Assembly: GCF_003285005.1 (NCBI RefSeq)
Contig: NZ_QMFA01000036.1
Span: forward strand, 20,345 to 76,347
DNA length: 56,003 bases
Direction of reading: 5' to 3'
From: Paenibacillus sp. YN15
Lineage (GTDB): Bacteria > Bacillota > Bacilli > Paenibacillales > NBRC-103111
The position numbers and the translations under genes are program-made. This document shows, piece after piece, positions 1-7,389 of this stretch; position 1 is the stretch's first letter; each line of letters starts with the position of its first letter. The notes below the pieces were generated by a model that was not told the DNA's origin, ran no database searches, and worked only from the letters and a program-made list of their open reading frames with translations.

Positions 1-1703
1 GGCTGGAAGCCAACCGTTGGGATTTTTCATTGGCCGGCCTTTATGCCAAGCTGGGCGAGGCTCCCCTGTTTGCAGGCGGCAACGGGCTGGAGCAAGCCGC
101 AGCTCCCGCAGGCGGCGTGCTGCTGCCCGGCAGCAGCTCCGCTCCTGTGTGGTGGCGGGAAGACGGGCAGCTGGAGGCCGTCTGGACGTTCACCCTGAAG
201 AATCCCTCCGGCACGCCTGCAACGCTGCCGGAGTGGAGCTTCTGGCTGGAGGACGGCGAGGGGGGACGGATATATTCCCTGACGCCGGACCGGAAGCCGG
301 CGGGGACGGCCATTGAGCCCGGGGGAGAGCTGGATATTGCGCTGACTGCGGTTTTGCCGCTGGACTCCGCTTTACACAACCCCACGCTTATCCTGGCGCG
401 AACCATTCAGGAGACCGGAACCGGAGCGGAGGTGCCTGTAGCGGCCTTCCCCATCCCCGGCATCCTCGGCCATGAGCCGGACGGCAGCAGCCGGAGCATT
501 GAAACAGAGTCGGGAACCTTCACCGCCGAGCTGACTGCCCTGGAGCGTTGGCCGTGGACGGATCAGGATTTGATTACCGCCGCAGTGACACTGACCAACA
601 CCTCCTCCAAAGCGGTTGCGGTGCCGCAGCTGGAGGGGGTTCTGGTGGCGGACGGGACCGTTGAATGGGCTGCCAAGACGGTGCGGGGCGATTCGGTCCG
701 GCTGCTCCAGCCGGGGCAATCCTCCCTGCTGTTCGTCCAGGCCAAGGTCGATCCCGAGGAGGCGGTTGGTCTCTGGGACGTTCGGCTTCAGGCCATGGCG
801 GAAGCGGAGGGAGGAGCGGCGGCAAAACCGCTTTGCCGGGTGGAATGGAGCGGGGTTGCGGCAGCGTCGGCCAAGAAGCTTCCTGCCGGATCACCCGCCA
901 AGCTGCCGAACACGGCCGCCGGGTGGGCGTGGACGGCTTCGGCGCCCATCATCTACGAGAGCGCTTCGGAGCAACTGGTGGCCGTGCGTATGGATGCCGT
1001 CAACGGGGAGAAGCGTTACGCGCCGCCGGGCCAATGGGTGGCTCAATTCCGGACGGCGGATGGAACGATGTATCCGGCGGAGATGGAATCCACCTCCAAG
1101 CGGGTCATTCCCTCCGGCACCGCATCCCTTGTGGCCTGGACCAGATTGCCCAAGGGAGTTGCCCTGGACGGGCTTGGGCTCATGCTTGGCCAGGCGGTAA
1201 CCGGAACAAGCCTGTCCCAGCCGGGGGAAAAGCCGGATGCGTTCCTGCAGGCCGCAGTCTTCCAACTGCCGGGGCGGCAGGGAAGCGGAGAGAAGCCCGG
1301 AGACCTGACAAAGCCTGTGAATCTGTATCCTTACACATTCGAGATCACCGATATGGTCCGGCCGGCTTGGTTTTACAATGACAAGAAGGCATTGTTCCAG
1401 TTGAATTTTTCCTTTGAATACATGCTGGCAAAGCAGTGGAATGTTGTTTCGGAAATGAAGAGCCGAAGAATCGTCCTGCAATTGCTGGACGGGCAAAATC
1501 ATCTGATCCAGGAGAAATCGTATGAGCTGGACCCGCAGGATGCGGCCGCGGATGGTTTGCTGCTGGACTCCGATAAGAAGGAATGGATTGTGGAGATGAA
1601 GGACCTCTCCCTTGATCTGTCCAGCTTTACCGTAGCTCTTTATGAGGAATTTCTGCCGGGCTTCCGGCGGTTAATCGGCAGTACCACATCCGAGTGGTAT
1701 TAA
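1..1703 (+). CDS. Partial secreted multi-domain protein, function unknown
   Basis: The reading frame is open from base 3 to the TAA at 1701-1703 with no start that clearly fits, so the gene begins upstream of the window and only its C-terminal part of about 566 residues is seen. The protein has no membrane segment in this part. It reads as a chain of three or four beta-rich domains of about 110-130 residues: one around WTFTLKNPSG, one around GTFTAELTALERW, one around GWAWTASAPIIYES, and a C-terminal one starting near NLYPYTFEITD. This looks like an extracellular protein with immunoglobulin-like folds. No catalytic motif, SLH domain, LPXTG signal or known family was recognised. It ends just before a hairpin terminator and is separate from the glycosylation operon that follows. 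Confidence 0.7.
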   Translation, partial: LEANRWDFSLAGLYAKLGEAPLFAGGNGLEQAAAPAGGVLLPGSSSAPVWWREDGQLEAVWTFTLKNPSGTPATLPEWSFWLEDGEGGRIYSLTPDRKPAGTAIEPGGELDIALTAVLPLDSALHNPTLILARTIQETGTGAEVPVAAFPIPGILGHEPDGSSRSIETESGTFTAELTALERWPWTDQDLITAAVTLTNTSSKAVAVPQLEGVLVADGTVEWAAKTVRGDSVRLLQPGQSSLLFVQAKVDPEEAVGLWDVRLQAMAEAEGGAAAKPLCRVEWSGVAAASAKKLPAGSPAKLPNTAAGWAWTASAPIIYESASEQLVAVRMDAVNGEKRYAPPGQWVAQFRTADGTMYPAEMESTSKRVIPSGTASLVAWTRLPKGVALDGLGLMLGQAVTGTSLSQPGEKPDAFLQAAVFQLPGRQGSGEKPGDLTKPVNLYPYTFEITDMVRPAWFYNDKKALFQLNFSFEYMLAKQWNVVSEMKSRRIVLQLLDGQNHLIQEKSYELDPQDAAADGLLLDSDKKEWIVEMKDLSLDLSSFTVALYEEFLPGFRRLIGSTTSEWY

Positions 1704-1744
1704 TGATCGGTATTGCAATAGCCGGCGGTTAAACCCCCTGCCCA

Positions 1745-1779
1745 AGCCTCTGCTCCCCTACGGGAGCAGAGGCTCTTTG
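1745..1779 (+). terminator. Intrinsic terminator after the first gene
   Basis: A 13-bp stem (AGCCTCTGCTCCC paired with its complement ending at 1774) closes a short loop and is followed by CTTTGG. The T tract is weak. It separates the partial gene from the operon starting at 1878. No clear promoter was seen between 1780 and 1877. Confidence 0.7.
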
Positions 1780-1877
1780 GCATGCAGATGGAAATCCCTG
1801 TTGAAATTCGTTAAGATAGGAGAAGGAAAAAAGGAAAGGGCTGGAACCCATATGAGGCAAAAAGGGAGCCGTACAAC

Positions 1878-2564
1878 ATGAAGAGGGTGCTGGTAATTGT
1901 TCCGGCCTTCAATGAAGAGGCGGCGATTCTCGATACAGTGGCCCGGGTCCGGGCCACAGGGCGGGCGGATTGCCTGGTGGTCAACGACGGCTCCACAGAC
2001 CGGACGGAGGAGCTGCTGGCCTCCTGCGGCATTCCCCATGTGCGGCTGCCGGTTAATCTGGGCATCGGCGGCGCTGTTCAGACCGGGTATCGGTATGCGG
2101 CGGCGAACGGATATGATTATGCCGTCCAATTGGACGGAGACGGGCAGCATAACCCGGAGGATTTGGACAGGCTGATTGCCGCTATAGAAGAGAGCGGGGC
2201 GGATATGGTCATCGGCTCCCGCTTTGTAGAGGACAGCGGCTACCGGGGAAGCCGGGCGCGGCGGCTGGGCATCCGCTACTTCTCCCTGCTGATCCGGCTG
2301 CTGACGGGGCTGTCCGTAACGGACCCCACCTCCGGGTACCGGATTGTGGGCAGGCGGCTGATGGAGCGCTTCGCTGTCCGCTACCCCGGGGACTATCCCG
2401 AGGTGGAGGTGCTGGTGGACATGGCCCGGCTGGGCTGCCGGGTGAAGGAGCTCAGCGTGCGGATGAATCCCCGCCAGGGCGGCGTTTCCTCCATTACCCC
2501 CGTCAGGTCGGTGTATTACATGATGAAGGTGACGGTTTTTTCCCTGCTGCGGCGGGTGGCATAA
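1878..2564 (+). CDS. Family 2 glycosyltransferase, polyprenyl-phosphate sugar synthase type
   Basis: 228 residues. The GT-A fold signature is clear: VIVPAFNEE at residues 6-14, VVNDGSTD at about 35-42, and the DxD-type metal site in QLDGDGQHNPEDL at about 86-98, followed by VIGSRF. This is the dolichyl-phosphate mannose synthase / YkcC-like group, which transfers a sugar from a nucleotide donor to a polyprenyl phosphate at the inner membrane face. There are no C-terminal membrane helices, so it is the soluble form. The ATG has an AAAGGGAG ribosome site 10 bases upstream. It is the first gene of a six-gene run whose other members are membrane proteins of the same pathway. The donor sugar cannot be told from the sequence. 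Confidence 0.88.
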   Translation: MKRVLVIVPAFNEEAAILDTVARVRATGRADCLVVNDGSTDRTEELLASCGIPHVRLPVNLGIGGAVQTGYRYAAANGYDYAVQLDGDGQHNPEDLDRLIAAIEESGADMVIGSRFVEDSGYRGSRARRLGIRYFSLLIRLLTGLSVTDPTSGYRIVGRRLMERFAVRYPGDYPEVEVLVDMARLGCRVKELSVRMNPRQGGVSSITPVRSVYYMMKVTVFSLLRRVA

Positions 2565-2595
2565 TCGATTCCAAGGTGAAGGGGCTGAGCGGAGA

Positions 2596-2997
2596 ATGGA
2601 CCGGATTCAGGCTATTTCCATCGGTGTGGCCCTGCTGTTCTTTGTCCAGGTGCTCTGGGTGGTGCGCCGCCAGCGCTTCCGGGAGCGGCAGGCCTTTGTT
2701 TGGCTGATGCTGGCGGCGGCAGCGGTGGTAACGGCGGCGGTAATTCCGCTGCTCAATCGGGCGGCGGCCAGGCTGGGCATCGCTTATATGCCGGCGCTGA
2801 TCTTCATGCTGGCGTTTTATGTGGTCATGAGCCTGCTGATGCTCCATGCCGCCCAATCCTCCCGGGAGGAGGAGCGGCTGAAGATTCTCACCCAGGAGCT
2901 GGGGCTGCTCCGCAAGGAGCTGGAGGATGTGAAGGGCCAGCTGGCGGCGGCTGAAGCGGCATCGGGTTCTGAGGCTCCAGGCGCCGGGCGGGGATAA
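2596..2997 (+). CDS. DUF2304-family membrane protein
   Basis: 133 residues with three membrane segments (about residues 5-22, 36-56 and 64-83), then a charged helical tail likely to form a coiled coil (EEERLKILTQELGLLRKELEDVKGQL is its region, residues about 90-120). This arrangement matches the DUF2304 family, which is commonly found directly after a GT2 polyprenyl-phosphate glycosyltransferase. A role as a membrane partner of that enzyme is an inference from neighbourhood. The gene lies 31 bases after the GT2 gene, with GGAG just before the ATG. Confidence 0.8.
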   Translation: MDRIQAISIGVALLFFVQVLWVVRRQRFRERQAFVWLMLAAAAVVTAAVIPLLNRAAARLGIAYMPALIFMLAFYVVMSLLMLHAAQSSREEERLKILTQELGLLRKELEDVKGQLAAAEAASGSEAPGAGRG

Positions 2998-3071
2998 TCC
3001 GGGAGGGCGGAACGGAGCCCTTGGGAACGGGCGCCAGGCACAACCGGCATAAGAAGCGGAGGAAAATCATA

Positions 3072-3434
3072 ATGGCTCTTGTCAATGTGGCGCTGATTCT
3101 GCTGAATACGGTGATTATGGTCAGCGGGCAGTTTTTGTGGAAAATGGGAATGCAGCAGAATCCCGGAAGCTTCGGGTCCCTGGCCGGGATTCTCCGGCTG
3201 TTTCTCTCCCCTTATGTGCTGACGGGGCTGTTTATGTACGGGGCGGCTACCCTGCTGTGGTTTTTTATTCTGTCCCGGGTGCCCCTGAGCCTGGCTTACC
3301 CGCTGCAGAGCGTTGCTTATATTCTCGCCGTGTTCGGCGCTTATTTTATTTTCCATGAGCCGTTGTCGGCAGCCAAAATCGGCGGCTGTATGCTGATTCT
3401 GGCCGGCGTGGCCTTGATCGGCTGGAAGGGGTAA
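3072..3434 (+). CDS. Small EamA/SMR-like four-helix membrane protein, possible lipid-linked sugar flippase
   Basis: 120 residues from the ATG at 3072, which has a GCGGAGG site 8 bases upstream; an earlier in-frame ATG at 3021 lacks one. There are four membrane helices. The ending HEPLSAAKIGGCMLILAGVALIGWKG is typical of EamA/SMR half-transporters such as ArnE and ArnF, which flip undecaprenyl-phosphate-aminoarabinose. Placed between a polyprenyl-phosphate sugar synthase and a GT39-like transferase, it would fit the flippase step of a three-component glycosylation system. This role is inferred from family and position; a drug-export role is less likely here. Confidence 0.75.
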   Translation: MALVNVALILLNTVIMVSGQFLWKMGMQQNPGSFGSLAGILRLFLSPYVLTGLFMYGAATLLWFFILSRVPLSLAYPLQSVAYILAVFGAYFIFHEPLSAAKIGGCMLILAGVALIGWKG

Positions 3435-3439
3435 AGGAA

Positions 3440-4651
3440 TTGAACAACAAAAAATGGCTGGCCGTGCTGCTGCTGGGGGCGTTCCTGCTGAAATGCCTGC
3501 TGGTTTTGCTCCATGGCGGCGATTACGACTACGGCTCCGATGACCGGGGTTATTTGGAGTCCGCCCGCATTCTGGCGGAGGAAGGGAAGTTTACCTATAA
3601 TGACCCGGACCGGCCCACCTTCTTCATCACACCGGCTTTGCCGGGGGTATTGGCGCTGGTATATAAGGCTACCGGGAGCCTGACGGCAACGGCGCAGATT
3701 TTCCGCATTCTCCAGGCGGCCATGGTGGCGGTTGCCCTGGGGCTGCTGTTTTTGGCGGCGCGGCGTATCTTTAATGAACGGACGGCCTTATGGACGGTGG
3801 CCATCAGCTCGTTTTATCCGCCCTTATGGCTTATGTCCCTGTTTATTTTTACGGAATCCATGTTCCTGCTGGCGTTAATCCTGCTGCTTTATACAGCGCT
3901 GCGGGCCATGGAGCATCCCACAGGCCGCTGGGCAGCGGCTTTTGGCCTCATATGGGCGGCTGCGGTGTATGTGCGTCCTACTATTGCCCTGTGGCCGGGA
4001 CTGATCTTCCTATATTATCTCTACGGGGCCAAGCTGCCCTGGAGGAGGCTGGTCCGCTGCGGGCTCATTGCGTCGGCGGTGTTTGTCCTGTGCCTGACTC
4101 CCTGGTGGGTGCGCAACTATGAGGCGTCGGGGGGACATTTTATTCCTTTGACAAAAGCGGGGGGCAATCCTCTGTTGTTGGGGACCTATCCCTTTACGGT
4201 GCCGGCCCTGTTTATGGAGGAGCAAAAGACCTGGCATACCACCAATGACCAGTGGATCAACGATGAGCAGGATACCGCCCGGGCCAAGGAGCGGATTAAG
4301 GAAGGCTTCGCCACAAAGCCGCTGCTGTATACCGCCTGGTATACGGTGGGCAAGTTCGCCCTGTTCTGGGGAGATGTGTTCTACTGGATGGCGCTGCCGG
4401 GAATTCCTTTGGTTGCGGCGGTACTGTACCACTATCTGCTGCTGGCTGCGGGAGTTGCGGGCTTGCGCCGCTGCTGGCGGCTTCCCGGGGCGCAGCTCAT
4501 CCTGCTGCTGTTCGGCTACCTGTCCTTGCTGCATATGATCTATCTGGCCCATTCCCGCTATTCGGCGCCGCTTATGCCGCTGGTGGCCATGTTTGCGGCC
4601 GCTTATATCACCGGAAGGCTTGACCGGAAGCGGAGGCCCGCGGCATCATGA
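3440..4651 (+). CDS. GT39/ArnT-like membrane glycosyltransferase
   Basis: 403 residues from a TTG start 5 bases after the preceding stop, with AAAGG just upstream. The protein has about nine hydrophobic helices. The first outer loop carries DYDYGSDDRGYLESA (residues about 29-43), with the acidic residues expected in GT-C enzymes of the PMT/ArnT superfamily. Such enzymes take a sugar from a polyprenyl-phosphate donor on the outer membrane face and move it to an acceptor. The neighbouring GT2 gene would make the donor. The end overlaps the start of the next gene by 4 bases (ATGA), indicating translational coupling. The acceptor could be a teichoic acid, S-layer glycan, protein or lipid; the sequence does not decide. 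Confidence 0.8.
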   Translation: MNNKKWLAVLLLGAFLLKCLLVLLHGGDYDYGSDDRGYLESARILAEEGKFTYNDPDRPTFFITPALPGVLALVYKATGSLTATAQIFRILQAAMVAVALGLLFLAARRIFNERTALWTVAISSFYPPLWLMSLFIFTESMFLLALILLLYTALRAMEHPTGRWAAAFGLIWAAAVYVRPTIALWPGLIFLYYLYGAKLPWRRLVRCGLIASAVFVLCLTPWWVRNYEASGGHFIPLTKAGGNPLLLGTYPFTVPALFMEEQKTWHTTNDQWINDEQDTARAKERIKEGFATKPLLYTAWYTVGKFALFWGDVFYWMALPGIPLVAAVLYHYLLLAAGVAGLRRCWRLPGAQLILLLFGYLSLLHMIYLAHSRYSAPLMPLVAMFAAAYITGRLDRKRRPAAS

Positions 4652-5562
4652 ACCGTTACTTTTCCCGCATATATTTGCCATTGATGTTTGTTGGCGCAGC
4701 CGGGCTGATCTACGGCATTACCCGGGTGCAAAGCTGGAGCTGGCTGTGTGTGCTGCTGTTGGCCGCCGCTCTGGTCGGCGTGGGCAGGGATGCCCGGGCC
4801 ATCAGCTGGATTCATTTTTTGCCGGCGGGGCTTCTGACTCTGACTGCTTTCTATTTGATCTACCAATATGCCAATCCCTTCTGGCACAGGGTGGTGGGCT
4901 GGCAGACGGAATCTCTGCGCCATATCTTCAACTGGAACGATTGGTTTAGCCGGATTCCCGGCAATGACGCCGCCTTTATGCGGCTGTGGCAGCCCCGGTG
5001 GCTGACCCGCTACATGCAGTGGGTGTATGCCTACGGCTTTACGCTGTCCTACTGGATTTGCATTATCCGCGCTTTTTTTACCCGGGATGTGACCAAGCTG
5101 GGCCGTTACGCGCTGGCCGGCTATCTCCTGCAGGTGCCGCTGATTCTGCCCTTCTACAACACCATTCTGCTTCAGGAGGTGTGGTATGTGCAGGGGACGC
5201 CCGATCTGCTGGAGCGGATGATGAGCCCGGAGGCCGCTTACCAGACGGTGCTGAACTGTTTTCCCAGCATGCATACCTCCATTGCCTTTGCCGGTCTTCT
5301 GCTGTCGCTCCGGGAAAAAAGCCGCTGGTACAAGGCGATGCTGAGCGTGTACTGTATTTCTATCATCATCTCCACCATGTATCTCAAAATCCACTGGGTG
5401 CTGGATGTAGTGGGCGGGATGCTGTTTGCCGCAGGCTGCGTCTGGCTGGCGGACAGGCTGGTCGGCTCCCGGGCGTTCCAGGGGTTTGCGGTGAAATTCG
5501 AAGGGCTGGGGCAGCGGCTGGAGCGCCGGATGCATCCTGCAGCCGGAGAAGGGAGGAATTGA
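4648..5562 (+). CDS. PAP2-superfamily phosphatase / Aur1-like phosphotransferase
   Basis: 304 residues with about seven membrane helices. Two PAP2 signature blocks are visible: NCFPSMHTS at about residues 203-211, with the catalytic histidine, and YLKIHWVLDVVGG at about 247-259, with the second histidine and the aspartate. The NCFPSMHTS form is that of the Aur1/inositol-phosphorylceramide-synthase-like branch rather than the BcrC undecaprenyl-pyrophosphate phosphatases. These enzymes act on phospho-lipid headgroups outside the membrane. In this operon it could transfer or remove a lipid-phosphate headgroup or recycle the carrier lipid; that is inference. It overlaps the preceding gene by 4 bases. 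Confidence 0.8.
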   Translation: MNRYFSRIYLPLMFVGAAGLIYGITRVQSWSWLCVLLLAAALVGVGRDARAISWIHFLPAGLLTLTAFYLIYQYANPFWHRVVGWQTESLRHIFNWNDWFSRIPGNDAAFMRLWQPRWLTRYMQWVYAYGFTLSYWICIIRAFFTRDVTKLGRYALAGYLLQVPLILPFYNTILLQEVWYVQGTPDLLERMMSPEAAYQTVLNCFPSMHTSIAFAGLLLSLREKSRWYKAMLSVYCISIIISTMYLKIHWVLDVVGGMLFAAGCVWLADRLVGSRAFQGFAVKFEGLGQRLERRMHPAAGEGRN

Positions 5563-5568
5563 CGGAGG

Positions 5569-7017
5569 ATGCGCCGTTTGATGAAAGTGGAGGTTCTGGC
5601 AGGGGTTGCCGCAGTGATTATTCTGGCCTGGCTGCTCTTGTGGAAGCCGGTGATCGGCATGGCGGACAATGGGGACTTCCTGCGGATTATGGGAACCGTT
5701 GGGCTGGATTACACTGATCCTTCCTTGACCTATGAGCAAAAATATTTCGGCTGGTTTATCCGTGAATTTGCCATGAAGGGGCTGGGGCTGGGGGGCTATG
5801 CCAGCACCTCGCTTTTGCCGGTGATGATCGGGAAGCTGCTCTGTTTGGCGACGGGCCGGGAGCTGTTCGATATGCGGGCGGTGGCGGTTGTGTACGGGGC
5901 GCTTTTTGTGGCTGGGGCTTGGCTGCTGCTTCGTTTCGGCAAGGGAAGGAATATGTGGGGGAACGCGCTGCTCGGCGTTCTGTTTGTAATCATGTTTGCG
6001 GATATTGGCTATTCCGCCTATTATAACTCGCTGTTCAGCGAGCCTATGGCCTATGTGGCCATGCTGCTCACCCTGGGGTTTGTGCTGGCGCTGCTGCGGG
6101 GGGCCCAGCCCATGGGCTTCTACCTGTGGGGATTCGCCATTGCCGCGGTGCTGCTCATTGGCGCGAAGGTGCAGAATGCCCCGGTGGGGCTGCTGCTGGC
6201 GCTGCTCGGTGTCAGGCTGGGAGCTCTGCGCAAAGGCGGAGGCTGGCGCAAAAAAGCCGGTTGGCTGGCGGTGGTGCTGGTTGCGGCTTCGGTGGCCATT
6301 TATGTTTCGCTGCCCCGGGAGATCAAGATTATTAACCAGTACCAGACGGTGTTCTATGGGGTGCTGAAGGGTTCGGAGAATCCGGCGGCGGATTTGCGGG
6401 AGCTGGGTCTGCCGGAGAAGCTGGCGGTGAATGCGGGGACCAACTATTTTGAGCCGGCGCCCATTGACCAGCATGATCCGGTGTTCGAGAGGGAGTATTA
6501 CCCGGCCTTCAGCCACTTGAAGGTAGGTTTGTTCTATTTGAAGCATCCCGGGCGGTTCTGGGACAAGCTGGAGGTGGCGGGGGAGCATGGGATGACCATC
6601 CGGCCTTATTATCTGGGCAGCTTCGAGCAGTCGGAAGGCTTGAAGGCCTGGGAGCTGTCCGATGCCTTCAGCCTGTGGAGCGAGTTCAAGCACCGGGTGC
6701 TGCCCAACAAGCTGTGGTTCATTCTGCTGGTGTTTGTGCTGTATTATGCCCTTCTGATCCGGCGGTATCTGGACGCCTTCCGCTTGCGGGACCGCATCCG
6801 GCTGGAGGTGCTGGCGGGTCTGGGGCTGGTGGCGCTGTTCCAGTTTGTGACCCCGGTGGTGGGGGACGGGGAGGCGGATTTGGCCAAGCATCTGTTTGGC
6901 TTCAATGTCTCCTTCGATCTGATGCTGTGGTTCGGCGTTATGCTGCTGCTGGAGCGTTTGCCGGTCCGGGGCCGCCGCGGCGGAGCGGTCGGGCAAAGAC
7001 CGGGACGGCAGAATTAA
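5569..7017 (+). CDS. Polytopic membrane protein, WsfD-like glycan hexosyltransferase candidate
   Basis: 482 residues, about ten membrane helices. A conserved-looking outer loop near the N terminus reads GMADNGDFLRIMG (residues about 28-40), an acidic GT-C-like position. A second feature is the extracellular segment between about residues 255 and 370. Proteins beginning with this ADNGDF motif are annotated in Firmicutes as the WsfD-type hexose transferase of S-layer glycan pathways. The assignment is from memory of that motif and from the operon, so it is moderate. It starts 6 bases after the PAP2 gene, and the operon ends at the terminator that follows. Confidence 0.55.
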   Translation: MRRLMKVEVLAGVAAVIILAWLLLWKPVIGMADNGDFLRIMGTVGLDYTDPSLTYEQKYFGWFIREFAMKGLGLGGYASTSLLPVMIGKLLCLATGRELFDMRAVAVVYGALFVAGAWLLLRFGKGRNMWGNALLGVLFVIMFADIGYSAYYNSLFSEPMAYVAMLLTLGFVLALLRGAQPMGFYLWGFAIAAVLLIGAKVQNAPVGLLLALLGVRLGALRKGGGWRKKAGWLAVVLVAASVAIYVSLPREIKIINQYQTVFYGVLKGSENPAADLRELGLPEKLAVNAGTNYFEPAPIDQHDPVFEREYYPAFSHLKVGLFYLKHPGRFWDKLEVAGEHGMTIRPYYLGSFEQSEGLKAWELSDAFSLWSEFKHRVLPNKLWFILLVFVLYYALLIRRYLDAFRLRDRIRLEVLAGLGLVALFQFVTPVVGDGEADLAKHLFGFNVSFDLMLWFGVMLLLERLPVRGRRGGAVGQRPGRQN

Positions 7018-7019
7018 TG

Positions 7020-7066
7020 AACAGGCGGATATGACCGGCAACAGGGTCATGATCCGCCTGTTTGCA
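7020..7066 (+). terminator. Terminator of the glycosylation operon
   Basis: A long hairpin pairs AACAGGCGGAT with its complement ending near 7063, with an inner pairing ATGACC/GGGTCAT, followed by TTTG. It closes the six-gene run at 1878-7017. Confidence 0.75.
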
Positions 7067-7116
7067 ATCCGGCGCCCCGGCCCGGCGGCCCAATACTGCG
7101 GCGGACGGTGGGGGAC

Positions 7117-7291
7117 GGACTCAGGTTCCGTTATTTTGCGCAAAACCGTTTTTTTCGCGGGCAAACGGACAGAGAATCCGTTATTTGCCGGGATACCGCC
7201 TATTAGGCAGCTTTTCGGGGTGCTTAACGGATCGTATGTCCGCGAAATCCTGAAAACCGCGGGATTTGGTGAAATAGCGGATCGTCAGTCC
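7117..7291. repeat. Four-unit inverted array, GGAC-type (two forward, two reverse, 50-bp period)
   Basis: Forward units start at 7117 and 7167 (GGACTCAGGTTCCGTTATTT and GGACAGAGAATCCGTTATTT). Reverse units end at 7241 and 7291 and read GGACATACGATCCGTTAAGC and GGACTGACGATCCGCTATTT on the minus strand. The spacing within each pair is exactly 50 bp and the whole is 175 bp. The bases between the units do not resemble each other. The array lies between the ends of two convergent genes. An equal array of the same length is at 42249-42423. Apart from it, 7067-7389 shows nothing coding. Confidence 0.85.
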
Positions 7292-7389
7292 GGATGATCT
7301 GCCGCTGGGATAGACGGCGGGAGCAGGCTCCGTGGCGGACCAGTGCCCGGAGCGCTCCAAGCGGGAAAAGCTGTTCCTCGGTCTTCCTG

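Noticed and set aside
4603-7164. Minus-strand ORF of 853 codons
   Set aside because: It is antisense to the PAP2 and WsfD-like genes, rich in His, Gln and Pro as expected for the shadow of GC-rich coding DNA, with no recognisable domain.
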